DNA of 64,000 bases from Norana najaformis (GCA_964023275.1 OZ029921.1:1378501-1442500); one strand, 5' to 3'; shown: positions 46,949 to 59,960, counted from the first letter of the stretch. Made by a program: numbers and translations. The notes: generated by a model not told the origin, from the letters alone.

Positions 46949-49753
46949 TCATCATCAAAACAATGGGTACATAAGTCTTCCTAATTTAAACTTTAAAAGG
47001 TACGAAACAAAAACCCATTCAAAATTAGTCAGTAAAAGTTACGAACAAAAACATGCAGATGATCAGTGCAGTGTAGGTTCATAAATTCAGCAATTCCAAA
47101 AAATCATTTCTGCAGCTTCATCGGCGATTTGCACCAAACTGTTTAGCACCACATCAAAAAGCAAAGGGACGACATAAATACGTACAGAGTGCATGAGAAA
47201 CAATGGAAGCCGTAAAACCACATAAAGAACTAGAGTTACAGCATAAACATACTTGTATACAAGTATCTAGGAACACAAACATACTCGTTTAAACACGCTT
47301 CTTTCAACTACAGTTCTCAAAGTGCAGTTGTTCAGTCCTGGGAAAGCAAGGTAAAGCAAAGTAAGGTAATGCAGAAGGTAAAGGTAGGGTAAAGCAAAGC
47401 AAGGTAAGGTAAGGTAACATAAGACAGGGCAAGGTAAGAATCTTCTGTCTCACGAGCAGTAAGAAAACATGACAACCTGTTGCCAGAGGTTATATGGCCT
47501 GATAACTCAAACCCCGGACGCTGAGGTTAAAGGTCAAACCGTTACACAGCAGCCAAAAAATTACCTGAAACGACTGGCAATTAAATTTGATATTTAGAAA
47601 AAGTCACAAACTTAAATTAAGTTTGGCTTAATTATTTGATTATTTAATTAATTAATAAATTGCATTACACATAATTAAGTTTAAACCAGACATAAACAAG
47701 GCAGTAAAAACCACCGTAGACAAGGTAAACACACACACCAAAGCTGAATGAGAAAAAAGTAACTTCATATTCACAATAACAGAAGAAAACTAATTTACAT
47801 GTAATGTAAATGAACATTTCTATATTGCATTTTGAGAACCTCCCAAATACTTTTCAAAGATGCTCTCTGCTCCCCTAAACAATGTTAAGAGCTCAACAAG
47901 AACAACAAGTTCATCTCTAAACAATCAAAGCTCAAATAAGCTGGAAAAGCCATCACTGACTCAAGTTCAAAACCTAATTAATGGTGGACTTAATTAATTC
48001 AAAATATTTACTAAATGAAATACACCAGAGATTTGTTAAAACACTCCTCATTAAAACACAAATTCTTTTAAGACATGGTTCAGTACACAGATCCCAAAAT
48101 TAATTAACCAACAGAAAATAGGCTCATTACAACAGTGTTAGATATTGCTCCCAAAGACAGTTATAACAAGTTTTTAGTGTGTTTACAAAATGCTGGATAC
48201 TGCATGCTAACTGTGCAGAGAAGTTAACAAAAAACGGTGACTTAGAAGTCGAGTGCTGGCTGATAAATCGTAAAACTGTACGAAAAACATAAATAATATA
48301 AAGCTCTACAAATGGAACACGATCGCTGTAAAAAATGCTATAGCAAAACTGGCAGAAATTAGAATAAATACAGTAATGTGACGTAAAAAGCTTGAAGTGC
48401 AGTTCTAGTGTTGCTGTAAACCTAGTAAAAATTTCATAATATTACACGATATGAAGGTAAAGTAAGGTAAGATCGGTCATTTAATACACTCCTCTATCAA
48501 ACATCAGTCTTCAGAGGAGTGGGATTGAGGGAAATTTTGGCCCTCTGACTATCAATCTAATATTTACCATAGAGTTTGACATTATTACGATTACTAATCA
48601 ATTCATTCAATAACTCAATCAGTCAATAAATCAATCAATCCATTTATTCAGTCAACCAATTAAAACACTTGTTTCACTCAATTATTCAATCAATCAATGA
48701 ACTAATATTTCTTCAACCTAACTTGCCCCTAGAGAGGACACAAGAGAAACTGACCTCAAACCCAACTAGCTTAATGTTTCCAGAAACTGTCTCCAGTCAC
48801 ACCTGTCCGCAATAACAGCGTAAAGCACCTCAAGATCCATTTGTATTGTCTTGCATTTTGTCGCCTGACTGCCGCACCCACCCATGCCTACAATTCCTCA
48901 CTCAGTCGACGGACATATGGCGCATTCACAAATGCATTACTTACTTACTTACTTCACAGAGGTCCTGTCAGAGACTTCAGCTTAACAGCAGACGTACCCT
49001 TCCTCCATCAACTGTTTGTGCTCAGGTGACTGTAGCAGGAAGGAGTGTTGCTGGCAGCCACACTTGTTGGGCCCAAAGCTGGTCACCACCATCAGCAGTA
49101 GCACAATTGCTTTGGGCCCAAGAAGCATGGCTGTCTGGAGTTGCAGCCATGCCTTACGACTTAGAGGTAGCAGTGGGTAAAGGTTTTATTCCGTAAGAGG
49201 TGCAATACACATTTATTAATACAATACGAAAGTATCCCAATGACCAGACAACTTTCCTACTAGAATGCACCAGTAATGTTAATGATGTACATTTTAATGA
49301 CTTCTGTACTACTAGCACCCCTAATAATTGCATAGTATTAATAATAATAATAGTAATAATAAAAATAAAATAATAATAAAAATAACAATAACAACAACAA
49401 AAACAATAAACCTGATAATAATAATAAGCATTTTTCAACATTTCTTCCCCCAAATAAAATATAATAAACAACTCTAATTCAAGAGTTTTGTTCCACTAGA
49501 ACTTCAAACAACAACAGTTAAAAAACATTTTGAACTTGTTAGCTGAACAGTTTCATAGACTTGAACAAGGTACTAAGACTTAATCGACTAGGAAGCATAC
49601 ATCATCTAGCTTTTGCAGCTGGCTCTCCCATGAAAAAACTCAACATATGCTGCTTCAGTCTAAGACAGCTGCACATTTATAAAGCGCCTTTATTCAACGA
49701 TGAAAATCAGCTGTACCTCTTCATTACATTACAGTAACTTTTACTGTAAGACA

Positions 49754-49906
49754 GTTAAAATGCTCCCTTACATAAGACTTACAGCTACGTAAACTGACAT
49801 GATACAAATTTCTTGTTGTAATACTCTACGTTAAAATGCTCCCTTACATAAGACTTACAGCTACGTAAATTGACATGATACAAATTTCTTGTTGTAATAC
49901 TCTACG
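49754..49906. repeat. 76-bp direct duplication
   Basis: GTTAAAATGCTCCCTTACAT and the following 56 bases occur at 49754 and 49830, head to tail, almost identical. Confidence 0.9.
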
Positions 49907-50794
49907 TTACACATGAACATGAAATTAAAACAGTTACAATTCTAATGTAAAGCTTGCGTAAAGCTGTAGATCTACTCAGCAGAGAACGAGCTGAACGGCA
50001 GTCTATAAGGAATTAAAATGACATAAAAAAGCAAGAAATTCATACTTAAAACGATGTCAAAGACTAAACAAGAACCACAAACAAGACAGCAGAATAACAC
50101 AAGACCTGTAAACAAGAACACAACTGAAATACCACTGAAACAAATCAGACAGTTGGGTCAAGAGCCCACATAGAAACAAGCCACAAAAGCTGTAAGACTG
50201 ATTTGATAATGACTCAAATTAAATGTGCCTGCATTTAAAATTAAAAACTTTTGTATTTTGCCTCTTTTTTGTCTGTCTGCCTGTCATCTCTCTGTCTGTC
50301 TGCCTCTTTCACTTTGTAGGCTGTGGTGTTTCTATCTCCTTTTATCTGTCTGCCTGTCACCAACTGTTTTAAAGAGCTATTGTATCCATTGTGGATGCAA
50401 AAATGACTTAATATGGTCAACAGTTTTTTCACAAACAATGGTACAGTTGATAAATTAAATACAAAAGCCAAGAAAAAAATGCATTATTGATTTGCAATTG
50501 ACTCAAATCAGATTCAAAACTGAACTCAGCTTCTGAAATATCGCAAAACTGAAGCTGTTCAAACGTTTCAGCTTGTAGTGGCACTTTTTCAAAGACCAGA
50601 CAGATAGATGTTCTTGTCAAGACTTTAAGTTATTATTATTAATAAGATATTTATATTGCGCTAATTTATGAATTCACCTCAAAAGCGTGGATAGCTGGAT
50701 AAAGCTACACTTGTCTTAGTAGCATTACCGCATTCAGGTGTCACCTAATTGCTACGTAGATCAAGATAAGATGCACAAAAGTCTACACAAATCG

Positions 50795-51050
50795 TAATAG
50801 TCTAGTGATTAGTGCACTGGACTGTCAACCCACAGGCCGGGAGTTCAAATCCCCAATGAAACAGAAATTTCAAGATTCCTGTTCGACTAACGCTCAGCAG
50901 GGAACTTGGCTCTAAAGTGAGTAAACTGTCAGTGGAAAGATCAGACAGCAAGAAAGAGGATTGGCTACCTCACCGTTTACCATGAACCAACAGACAACAC
51001 AGTCTGAGCTGTAACACGTGCTGTACCATACTACTACTACAACCTTAGAC
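50795..51050 (+). mobile_element. tRNA-derived SINE with (ACT)n tail
   Basis: The head resembles tRNA-Asp(GTC): TAGTCTAGTGATTAGTGCAC, anticodon-loop-like ACTGTCAAC, then GGGAGTTCAAATCCCC. A ~150-bp body follows, ending CCATACTACTACTAC. A different family from the other SINEs here. Confidence 0.75.
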
Positions 51051-51629
51051 AGCCCAGAACAATGCGGTAACATTTATATGCCGCCATTTTGAGAAAACCC
51101 CAAAACATATTTATGTAGATTTTACAGTAACTCACTAAATAGCATCAGTAATAATTGTTACAAGCTTCAATCACAAAAGTCATTAACAAAAGCGTTGCAA
51201 AAGTCTAAAGAAATTCATTCTAGATCTCTTTTGATATTTCATCATCCATTACTCAGATTACTTGTAACGTAACATAAACAGACATTTATATGCCGCCATT
51301 TTGAGAAAAACCATAAATTTTCAGTCTTTGGTTTAGTGTGTATCCTTGGCACTCACGAAAACAAAAAAAGACACCTCAAACGGTTTAAACGTACATCGGT
51401 TGATTTTCGAGATCTTGCAGGATGTTATGAAACTTCAGCATAAGTCTGCCGGGATTTGCAAGAGTTCAGAAGTAGTTTTTAAAAAAAGTTATTAAAAAAC
51501 TGACTAATAAGCAGCTTATTACTCGCTAAAAGATGTCACAAAAACTCTAAAGCATCAACTAGACAACAGGTGTGGTCACGTCCACACCTGGAACACCAGC
51601 TGATCCCTCTTCCACACTCAAAACCCTCT

Positions 51630-54600
51630 TCAAGAACTTTGATTTTCAGAGCCACCCTGCTCCATCGTCTTCTCCAGTTGAGAGTCTCTTCCACAGTTCA
51701 TCTTGCTGTTATCCATTCTGTCAGAAGAGTTCATTCCACAGTTGTCGGTGGTGATGGAAGAATCCATTTCATTGTCACTCTGCAAGATGGAAGAGTTCAT
51801 TTGTCTGACGCTGGCTGCACGTTCGCGATGGCAAATCTGTAAGTGATTCGAGAGGCGTTTCCCAGATGAATACTTTTTTCTGCATCCCACTTTCGGACAG
51901 GGAAAGTATCTGTCGTCCAGACTTTCAGAAGAGTTCACTTTGCAGTTGTCAGCGGCGACGGAAGACTCCATTTCGCTGTCACTCCGCAGGTTGGAAGAGT
52001 TCACTTGTCCGAGGTTGGTTGGGTGTTGGTGGTGGCAAATTCGTAGGTGATTAGAAAGGCTTTTATCTGACGAATACTTTTTCCTGCATCCTGCTTTTGG
52101 ACAAGGGAAGTTGCTGTGATCCAATCTGTTCGAAGAGTTCACTTCCCAGTTGTCGGTGGCAACGGAAGAATTCATTTCACTGTCACTCCACAGGTTGGAA
52201 GAGTTCACTTGTTCGAGGTTGGTTGGGTGTTTGCGATGGCAAATTCGCAAGTGATTAGAGAGGCGTTTCTCTGATGAATACGTTTTCCTGCATCCTGCTT
52301 TCGAACAGGGGAAGTTGCTGTCGTCCAATCTATTGGAAGAGTTCACTTCCAAGTTGTCAGCGGCGACAGAAGAATCCATTTCGCTGTTGCTCCGCAGGTT
52401 GGAAGAGTTCACTTGTCCAAGTTTGGTTGGGAGTCTGCGGTGGCAAATTCGTAGGTGATTAGCGAGGCGTTTCTCCGATGAATATTTTTTCCTGCATCCT
52501 GCTTTCGAACAGGGGAAGTCCTTGGGTCGGTGGTTCACGAATTTACCTGTAACCCCGCACGGCCGAACGAGCGACGGATCTCGCAGGCCACGTGTCTGCT
52601 CTGAGTACTCTCGCTTGCTCGCAGTTGAAGCGCGAAGACTTTTTGCGTACGCATTGCCAGTGATCAGACACTTTCGTGACTTTCGGTTTCCGCAGACGAG
52701 ATCCTGAGTGATGAGCTCTGGATGCTGGTAGACGTAATGAAAGGCAAGATCACTCGCGATGTTGTACGTCATCATGCAGTCTTTCGATCTGCAGGAAAAG
52801 ACAGCAGCTGTTGATGGTGGGAAGTCTGAAGGATTGACTGACTCCATCAAAGGGGGATCAGAACATTCTGAGGGGCAAAGTAAAGCTTCAGAGGGGACGT
52901 CTGATTCGATCATGGAACTATCCATTAACTCGGGAGGATGGACTGATTCAGTGGATGAGAGATAAGCTGACACACTAGGATGGTCTGAAGCGTTGTCCGA
53001 CATTGCAGGTTGTTTCAGCGCCCCGCTGGAATGGTCAGACGGTGCACAGCTGAGATCCTCTGCTTCAGACGGTCCATCTGACGCCCCAGTTTTGAGTTCA
53101 TAACCTCCTGCCCCAAAAGGGTTATGTATTTCTCCAGTGGAATGCCCTGGTATGACGCCTATGCTCTGAGATCTTCCTGTAGGGCAACCCAGTGTCCTTT
53201 CCACACATTCAACAGCACAGTCCACACGGTCAATGGAATCTCCCGTCTGTGAGTCAACGGTGTCAACAACATTGGTTGAATCTAAAGAAGTGCAGGGATC
53301 AGCCACTGAAGTCTGTTCCCTTTCCTGTTCCTCATCCTCCTGCAAGTTACATAAACACACGGTAAAGTAACCTATCTGAATAAAAGAGGTAAGGGTAACA
53401 TTTTTGTTTACATGCCTCAATGGAAATTCCTCATCATAAAGGCAACTTCACACTCCTCGGCAGAAACTCTTCAGAAAACTTTGTCCCGAGGTCAAAGGTT
53501 CGTTTGGCAGAGTTATAAACATACCCCATAGCAATGCAATGAACAGGACATCCTTTAAACCTTTCAACTTGTGTTGGTACTCGTTTAGCCAGAATGGAGG
53601 GCTGAGTGAGCGCGAAGTGTTGGTATTCCATGGACAGTCACTCATCCAAGTATTAACCAGGCTTGACATCAATTGCTTACTATCGGAATTCGAATACGAT
53701 GATGATAATAACAAGTAACGTCTAATGTGCCAGTGTCTAATGCACAAGGCAACAACCAATGGCACGCCAAAGCCAAGCTGCAATCAGGTCAATATTCTGC
53801 TCAATATATTGAGCAGAACGAACAGACACAGAAAGGGAGTACCAAAATTTAGGTCCAGCAACCAAAAAAGCCCATTCCATAAAGGGGGAGTGCCCAGGCC
53901 CCTCCCTTGCAGTCTGATCTCCCCATCAACAGTGCATGACCAGTGAACACATTTTATACCCAAGCTGACTATGGATGCTAGCAGAACAGAAGTCTTGATG
54001 TAACTTTCTGCCCTTGGATGGATTTGAACCCCAACTTCTGAGTTGTCAGCCCGGCAGGCTGACCACAGGATCATCATGAACACTTCATTTCTATAAACCA
54101 TAAAGTAAGTACTTACAGCAGGACAGCACCAGTTGGTACTTTTCAGCAACTTTGGCATCTGTATCAAATCACCAGAGGAACAGACAGCACCACCTGTCGT
54201 CATGACAACCTCATCAGCAGCCAGTTTTCTTTTCGAAGTCTCAGATGGAACCACTTTTGTCAGCACTGGGAGATCCTCAGTCACGTCATTCTGCGAAGGA
54301 ATACGCCTCTCCAGTTGTTGTGTAACCTGCTCACTTACCTGCGTGCTACCTGCCTCCGAATCTGCACCTGTCGTTTCAGGACAACTGTCTGAGGAGATCG
54401 TCTGATTCTCAGGTCCTTGCACTTTACTGCTTATGCGCAATTCTGTCATCACTTCGCTTGCCAGCTGGGACGTGTTTTCAAGTGTTCTTCCTTGAGTTGT
54501 TTCTGCTGTTAAATTGTGCGTTCCAACTTGTGTTGCTACTTGCTCAGAAGCTTCTGTTATTTTTTGTGTTGCTCTTACAGTTTCCAGTGCGCTGCACCCA

Positions 54601-56252
54601 TTTCCGCTACTTGTGAGATGCAGCTTAACATCTTCATTCGGATGATGTAATTCACAATTGTCAACATCATCAACGTCGTCTGGAACGATAGTTACGATCG
54701 AATATGCAGGAATTGTTTCTGGATTGTTGTTAGGCGAAGTGGAGCCATGACTGCCTGACCTGGCAACACAGTTGGCTGATTCAGAGACACAGTTAACTGA
54801 TTCAGAGACATGACTGCTGACCTGGTCGACCGATCTTGAACCATGGTTGAGCGATTCAGAGACATGGTTGACCTGTTTGTCCGACTCGGAGATGCACTTG
54901 GCTGAACCACAGGAGCTCTGGAACGAACTGCTAATCTGGTCGGCAGGAGCTGTGCATGGCAGAGAAGCACTGGTACTTCCAGTGCTTCTGGTGCTTAGAT
55001 GGATGCCCTCAGATAAGTCTAGTGCACTGTTATTGCTAGACCCTGGAACTGGACTGAGACATGGTTTAACAACAGATGCCAGCACAGTTCCACCTGTTGG
55101 TGCCGTCTGCCTCCCCGAACAAGATGTAACACTGACAAAACTGGACGCTGTGGCACCAGCAAAACTGGAACTGTCACCAACACTAACTGTCGATTGTAGG
55201 GGGTTACTGGTCTTACAGGGATCCACAGCCGGACACGAAACGATAAACTGCGACAAACTTGTGTCTCTCGGTCGCGCAGCACACCGATTTGGACTCTCAG
55301 CCTGCGGAGCGTGTCTCTCAGTTGGGAAAAGTGCTGCTGCCGTCACTGTCGTCTGAGCAGGCTGGCGGTTACGGGGACCATGCGTAAGAACTCGGAAGTT
55401 GCCATCAGTTGCAGTTCCACCAAAGGATGAAACCGCATCGGTGGCATATTGCAATCTCTCAATCGCTCTCTGTGCAGTGTGACGTGGGCCCATCACTCGC
55501 AACTGACTATATGGCAATGCAAAGTTCGAGTTGTGCGGCCATCGCTGAGCAGGAACACTGAGATCCCTTGAAGGTTTGTTTCCTGATGGAGGACAGCAGA
55601 ATCCTGTGGGATTAGACTGACGTGTGTTTGCCCAGTAATCTAGCGGTGCCTGGAGGCTGTTCGGTGACGCAAAGGTTTCATCTCTGACACCGTATCCATA
55701 GTTCTGAGGAGGCATTGTGTTTGGAAAACGGCTTAACCCAGACACATCTAGAAACTGGCCCCCACCCATGGGCCAGCAGCTGCCGACGGGAAAGCCCATA
55801 CCTCGTGATGACTGAACAGAATTGGTGCTTGGCAGTGCATGTGGGCGTATCATTGTGGATGAATTGTTCGCAGGCGGCTGCACAGAGAAACGTGGAGGAT
55901 TAATGTTACGAGAATGACCCAACGACGGCTCGGCAAATGGCGTCTCAGCTAGACGTGTCAGGTCAACGACTTCTTCGCTGGGCCTCATCGTCGTTGGTGT
56001 AATGCGTTTTCGCGACGTCTGCTTATCAGCTGGAGGCTTCTCAGCATTCGATAAAGACTTCTCGGATGACTGACTAGCAGTTGGACTTTCAAAAGACTCG
56101 TTGATCTGCACCACAAATACGTCGGCAGCGTCGAGAGTGATGGCAAGAAGGCCTTGGATTTTGAGCTCACGGTCATACGTAAGGCCATTCTTGCATAGGA
56201 GAGTTACAGTGTCTGTTAGTAGTTTGGTTATACGATCAATATCGGCCTTCAT
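51630..56252 (-). CDS. C2H2 zinc-finger protein with tandemly repeated fingers
   Basis: Two coding exons, 56252-54117 and 53339-51630, joined in phase (GTAAGT donor, TTGCAG acceptor), give 712 + 569 = 1,281 residues. The ATG lies two bases after a TTTATAG acceptor, so a 5' UTR exon is expected upstream. Residues 1-52 form a compact conserved-looking block: MKADIDRITKLLTDTVTLLC, KNGLTYDRELKIQGLLAITL, DVFVVQINES. A long low-complexity region rich in Ser, Pro and Thr follows. The first finger is at ~895 (FSCRSKDCMMTYN...HYVYQH), then four fingers of type FPCSKAGCRKKYSSEKRLAN + HLRICH (C-x4-C-x12-H-x4-H), at ~987, 1055, 1123 and 1191. Probably a nuclear nucleic-acid-binding protein (inference from the fingers). 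I do not recognise the family. The intron contains an interspersed repeat. Confidence 0.85.
51702..52517 (-). repeat. 204-bp coding tandem repeat (zinc-finger units)
   Basis: Four units of exactly 68 codons start at 52517, 52313, 52109 and 51905 (minus strand). Each has one finger plus a linker rich in NSS (QVNSSNLRSDSEMxSS, EVNSSNRLD). Finger zinc ligands are kept in all four; the fourth linker is the most diverged. Confidence 0.92.
53690..53930 (+). mobile_element. Interspersed repeat in zinc-finger gene intron
   Basis: AATGTGCCAGTGTCTAATGC, AAGCCAAGCTGCAATCAGGT and CAGACACAGAAAGGGAGTAC, then AAAATTTAGGTCCAGCAACC, match the element at 63.63-63.9 kb. A tRNA-like piece on the minus strand follows near 54000-54065. 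Confidence 0.65.
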
Positions 56253-57019
56253 ATCTATAAACAAACAAAACAGTGCCATCAAAACGTCTGGAATTGATTA
56301 CTTAAGAGGCTCCTTAGAGGAGCTACATAAATGTCCAGTTATGTTACAGCAGCACCCAAAATGAACAGCATGAAATACTGTCAATATTGGTTATCCACTG
56401 TAGGTTGCCTCTGTCTTGTGGACTGACCTTCACACTGACCTGAATGTGGCTTGGCTTTGGTGCGCCATCGGTTGATGGTTCATTAGAAGCTACTAATTAT
56501 CATATATTATTATTATCTCTAATGTTAACATTAGTTTCAAACCTTTGGAAGAAATGATGCCCAAGATTTTAAGAAATCATTATTAAGATTATAATTATTT
56601 CATTACAGCCAGCGTTTCGGAATGGGTATAAATCCTGGAAGCAGTACAAAGCAAGTGAAGTATTGCTTTGGAATTATGGTATTACTACTGTCAACAAGTA
56701 TGCTTGAAACAGCTAAAACTTTGGCAAGTAGGCAATGTATAGCACAGCATTCGTTGATTATATTAAATTACCTTTAATATCACTTTGCCATTCACCACTA
56801 GCTGCAAAAATTGCTGCTGTATAATTTTTGCCAATTTTCTGCTGAGATTTATGATGCTGGTAATTTGACGTTTTACTGTCCCAAATCGATTGCATGATTA
56901 CCAGTATCGCTTTAGCATCCCTAATTCATTGCATCTGTGAAGGAAACAGGGTCTTTGGTTAGAATGATCAGAAGATTTGGAAGCGCCTTCTGTAGAAGTT
57001 TCCGATCGACAAAGCCAGT

Positions 57020-57965
57020 GATTTTTAAACCTTTCAAAATCAAGGCTCTCTTCATTCAGCTTTAGTAAAAAATTCATGTCAACACGCGCACACAATGAAG
57101 TCGTTTATGCAACCAACGCGTTCCTCTACACTGGAGAAGGTCGTTTTTCGGCACATTCTACTGGGAACGCATATGATCTCTGATGGATGTGCGGGGCACT
57201 CTATTATCGATTAATCTGGGATGCTTTAAGTGGTAAATTACCGAAACTCATACCCGCATTGAGCTATAAAGCGATCGACACGCAAAGTTTTCAACCGAGA
57301 CCCAGAAATGGAAATCTCTGGCTTCCCCGTCTTGTCAATCCCGCTATATGCCATCGCTTTAAATAACAATATCCCATTAATCCATGCAATTCTTACTCTC
57401 GATTAAATTCTTCGCACTGAGTAATGACTTATTATGCAAAAGTGATGTAGGGCAAATAAAGCCGACAACCGTATCGCACGTTGCCAGATGGATTTGCACT
57501 GCTCAGCAATAAGAAACAACTTTGTAATTGGTAAGTACAATTAAGACAACAATACTAAACATCAAAATAATAATAAAATAACTTTACTTACTAGGTAAAT
57601 AATTTTAGTTGAATAGCTTTCAATCACAATAACTTTCCATCAGTAGTCTGACGGGATCAGTGCTTATCTGGTTATAAACTAAATAAAGGGATATTTCATA
57701 ATTTCATAACTCGTAATGTGCAAATAAGTAAGCAAACAAGGCAATTTAGAATTTTATAGCGCGTTAATATGAAACTATTTTTGAAATATTGTATAAACTT
57801 GTAGAAAAAGCCATGATTTAAAATTCATTGAGAAACCTGACCAACTGTGTTGTCATGCATGATTTTGAAGCCTTTCAAAAGAAAGGCTCTCTTTATTCAG
57901 CTTTAGTAAAACATTGTCAACACGCATACACGTTGGTTGTTTATGCAACCGTTCCTCTATAAATT
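57020..57965. repeat. Pair of ~105-bp direct repeats
   Basis: AGGCTCTCTTCATTCAGCTT, then TAGTAAAAAATTCATGTCAA and GTTTATGCAACC, at 57040-57130, recur at 57884-57962 with several changes. The interval between is A/T-rich with no exon seen. One copy could lie near the 5' UTR or promoter of the zinc-finger gene. Confidence 0.6.
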
Positions 57966-58084
57966 CGTATGCAACTATTGCTGGTCTGCCATTTTCAGCA
58001 GAGAATTCTTCTGTATAACTGTATAAGAAGATAAATCCCTTAAGATAGCTCTAAGAGGCAGCCAGATCATGTATTTGTAATCAT

Positions 58085-58215
58085 AAACTCTTGATTTCTA
58101 CAGCTCCCAACAAAAGCCAAGTCACGGGAACCAGCTTAATCACAGGTGCTTGATCAAAGCAAAATCGTTATGCAGGTTCAGTTCCAGGTCAAGATCCAAG
58201 AGTCAGACAGGCAGC
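58085..58215 (-). mobile_element. SINE-like element (18.8-kb family)
   Basis: On the minus strand: CAAAATCGTTATGCAGG-type start reversed, then GGTTCCCGTGACTTGGCTTT and GGGAGCTGTAGAAATCAAGA. Diverged copy. Confidence 0.55.
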
Positions 58216-58264
58216 TATGGTAGATGGTATTTGGACTTAGATCTGTGTGTTAATGTGTGTTAGC

Positions 58265-58450
58265 AACTTCATTTTTCTTAGCCTCGGTATATAACGGCGG
58301 GTGGCCAGCCCTCTCCCTCTGACAATGCATGGCTGAGTTGGCTAGGGGGCGCAAGGGGAGTCAAAATCTCCAAACTTCTGCCCTGGCAGGATTTGAACCT
58401 TCCATCTTTCGACTGATCTTACAAGCATGCTAACCTCTCGACTCTCGTGC
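58265..58450 (-). mobile_element. tRNA-derived SINE, minus strand
   Basis: The right end on minus reads as a tRNA-like head (GGGCGCACGAGAGTCGAGAG, then GGTTCAAATCCTGCCAGGG), followed by CTCCCCTTGCGCCCCCTAGC and GGGAGAGGGCTGGCCACC. A related body is at about 44935-45060. Confidence 0.6.
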
Positions 58451-59348
58451 GCCCACCAACAAAACAAACATCAAAATGCAAGAACTAACTAAATACCTAG
58501 CAAAACAACTGAAAGAATTAACAAGACTTTAAACACAGTTTATTCACTTCCTATCAACACACAGTGATTCAGTGATTCAACGCATATTAAATACAGTAAG
58601 TGACTAATCTGAAGTGGTTCAAAATGAAAGTCTGTTACCATATTTCATGACATAATTATCAAATCATTAATAATTATCACATAATTTATATATTTTTTGA
58701 TCTATAAACACATTATTTTGTAAATCAGCGTGGTTCTACGTTTTAAAAGTTCTTCCGATTGGCACACACATATAACAACAGTCCAACAATTCAAACAGTG
58801 ATTCCACTCAAGCCAAAGGATGGTGGTTCAAATCCTACCAGGAAATGTAACCAAACACTACACCCAAAACCACAAGCAATACTGTATGTGTAGCATAAAA
58901 CCCTAACAAGCAATCCGTCCCATAAATAACTTACTACAGCTTGAAATAACACATAAAGAGCTGACTAGATATGATCTGGCAATATGACTGAGGTGTCAAC
59001 AAATAACAGAAATTCAAAAGATATGAACATTTAAATAACAAAAAACTTAAATTCTCACAAACATCCAAATTTCTTCAATCCCACCTTAACCAAATACACA
59101 TATTAGCACGAACAAAAAACAGATCTCTTCGCTAGTTCAATAGTCTGATGGCTATGGTGAATGTTGTTTGGAACTGAACTGGAAAGTCAGATAAGGAGAA
59201 GAGGATTACTTGGTCTGCAGCCTTGAAGAGGTGCACACCAAGAAAATGTGGGAAGTATAAAAAATGGAACTGATTGCCATCAGCTGAAGGCCTGGCATCT
59301 CCATTGCGTCTTGACGTAGCCAGTAACAAGATTTGATGATCTTCAGTT

Positions 59349-59540
59349 CTATTCTATATGCCCCGCATCTTTGATGGTGACAAACCTCGAAGCGACAACT
59401 GCTCCAACAATCGAAAGTATGACCAAGGTTATCACAAATATGTAGAAAGTCTCTTCATCGAAGATATCCTGGAAATGAGGAAGCCAACCCGATATCCGCT
59501 CCACAATCTCACGCTCGGCTGTTCCTTTGGGCAGCGTCAT
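59349..59540 (-). CDS. 63-residue single-pass membrane protein
   Basis: ATG at 59540, stop at 59349; an in-frame TGA lies 15 codons upstream. It starts MTLPKGTAEREIVERISGWL, then PHFQDIFDEE, a hydrophobic helix at residues ~31-50 (TFYIFVITLVILSIVGAVVA) and a short tail SRFVTIKDAGHIE. No signal peptide; the helix is preceded by acidic and followed by basic residues. The ORF begins just after a TGTTTCAG acceptor near 59595, suggesting a 5' UTR intron. Frame, codon pattern and hydrophobic layout look like a real small membrane protein of the SMIM type, but I cannot name the family. It lies between the DDT gene and the zinc-finger gene on the same strand. Confidence 0.65.
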   Translation of the reverse strand: MTLPKGTAEREIVERISGWLPHFQDIFDEETFYIFVITLVILSIVGAVVASRFVTIKDAGHIE

Positions 59541-59719
59541 GGAAACGAGTCTTGTCAAAACAATGTCCTGTTGTGGATTAATTCAGCCGAGAGTCTGAAA
59601 CAGTAAAATCACATGTCAAACTCATATCGTAATCAGCGTTGGCTAATTCTGTTGTCTACAAACACGTCGGCTTAAATTTTAACAAACATCGTACAGGACA
59701 TTCTAAATCTAGCACTGAC

Positions 59720-59960
59720 AGCCTAGTTAGCTACACTGGTTAAAGCGTACAAGACGCCTCAGTGCGTGAGGATGCCGGTTTACATACCGTTCGTGGCTAT
59801 ATTTAAGAGATTTAAATCTAGGGCTAACACAGTCCGTATACGAGAACCTTAAATGGTGTGGCGCCCATTCAAGCGGGCAGCGGTGGCGAATGATCTCGCC
59901 CGATTAATTGATTGAAAAATGAGCAGGGTTGAGATCATACGGTCGCTATATAAAACCCTG
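59720..59960 (+). mobile_element. tRNA-derived SINE, GGGCGAGATC family (best copy)
   Basis: The tRNA-like head TAGTTAGCTACACTGGTTAA, with B-box-like CCGGTTTACATACC, is followed by AACCTTAAATGGTGTGGCGC, GATCTCGCCCGATTAATTGA and GAGCAGGGTTGAGATCATAC, then GGTCGCTATATAAAACC. It shows the orientation and the head of the family seen in reverse at 15.6, 30.3 and 63.5 kb. Confidence 0.7.

Larger units (their letters stand above)
43765..51629. other. Repeat-rich interval between SPRING1 and the zinc-finger gene
   Basis: I find no convincing exon on either strand. It contains SINE copies (44.75, 45.46, 46.58 and 50.8 kb), a 33-bp inverted repeat pair (44723/45174), a 27-bp array (46.85 kb), GGTAAG-type repeats (47.34 kb), A/T triplet repeats (49.33-49.43 kb) and a 76-bp duplication (49.75 kb). 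UTRs or regulatory DNA of either flanking gene may be present but cannot be seen. Confidence 0.5.

Noticed and set aside
54692-55356. Open frames on both strands opposite or overlapping the zinc-finger gene exon
   Set aside because: They shadow the long Ser/Thr-rich coding exon; no independent splice or start signal supports them.
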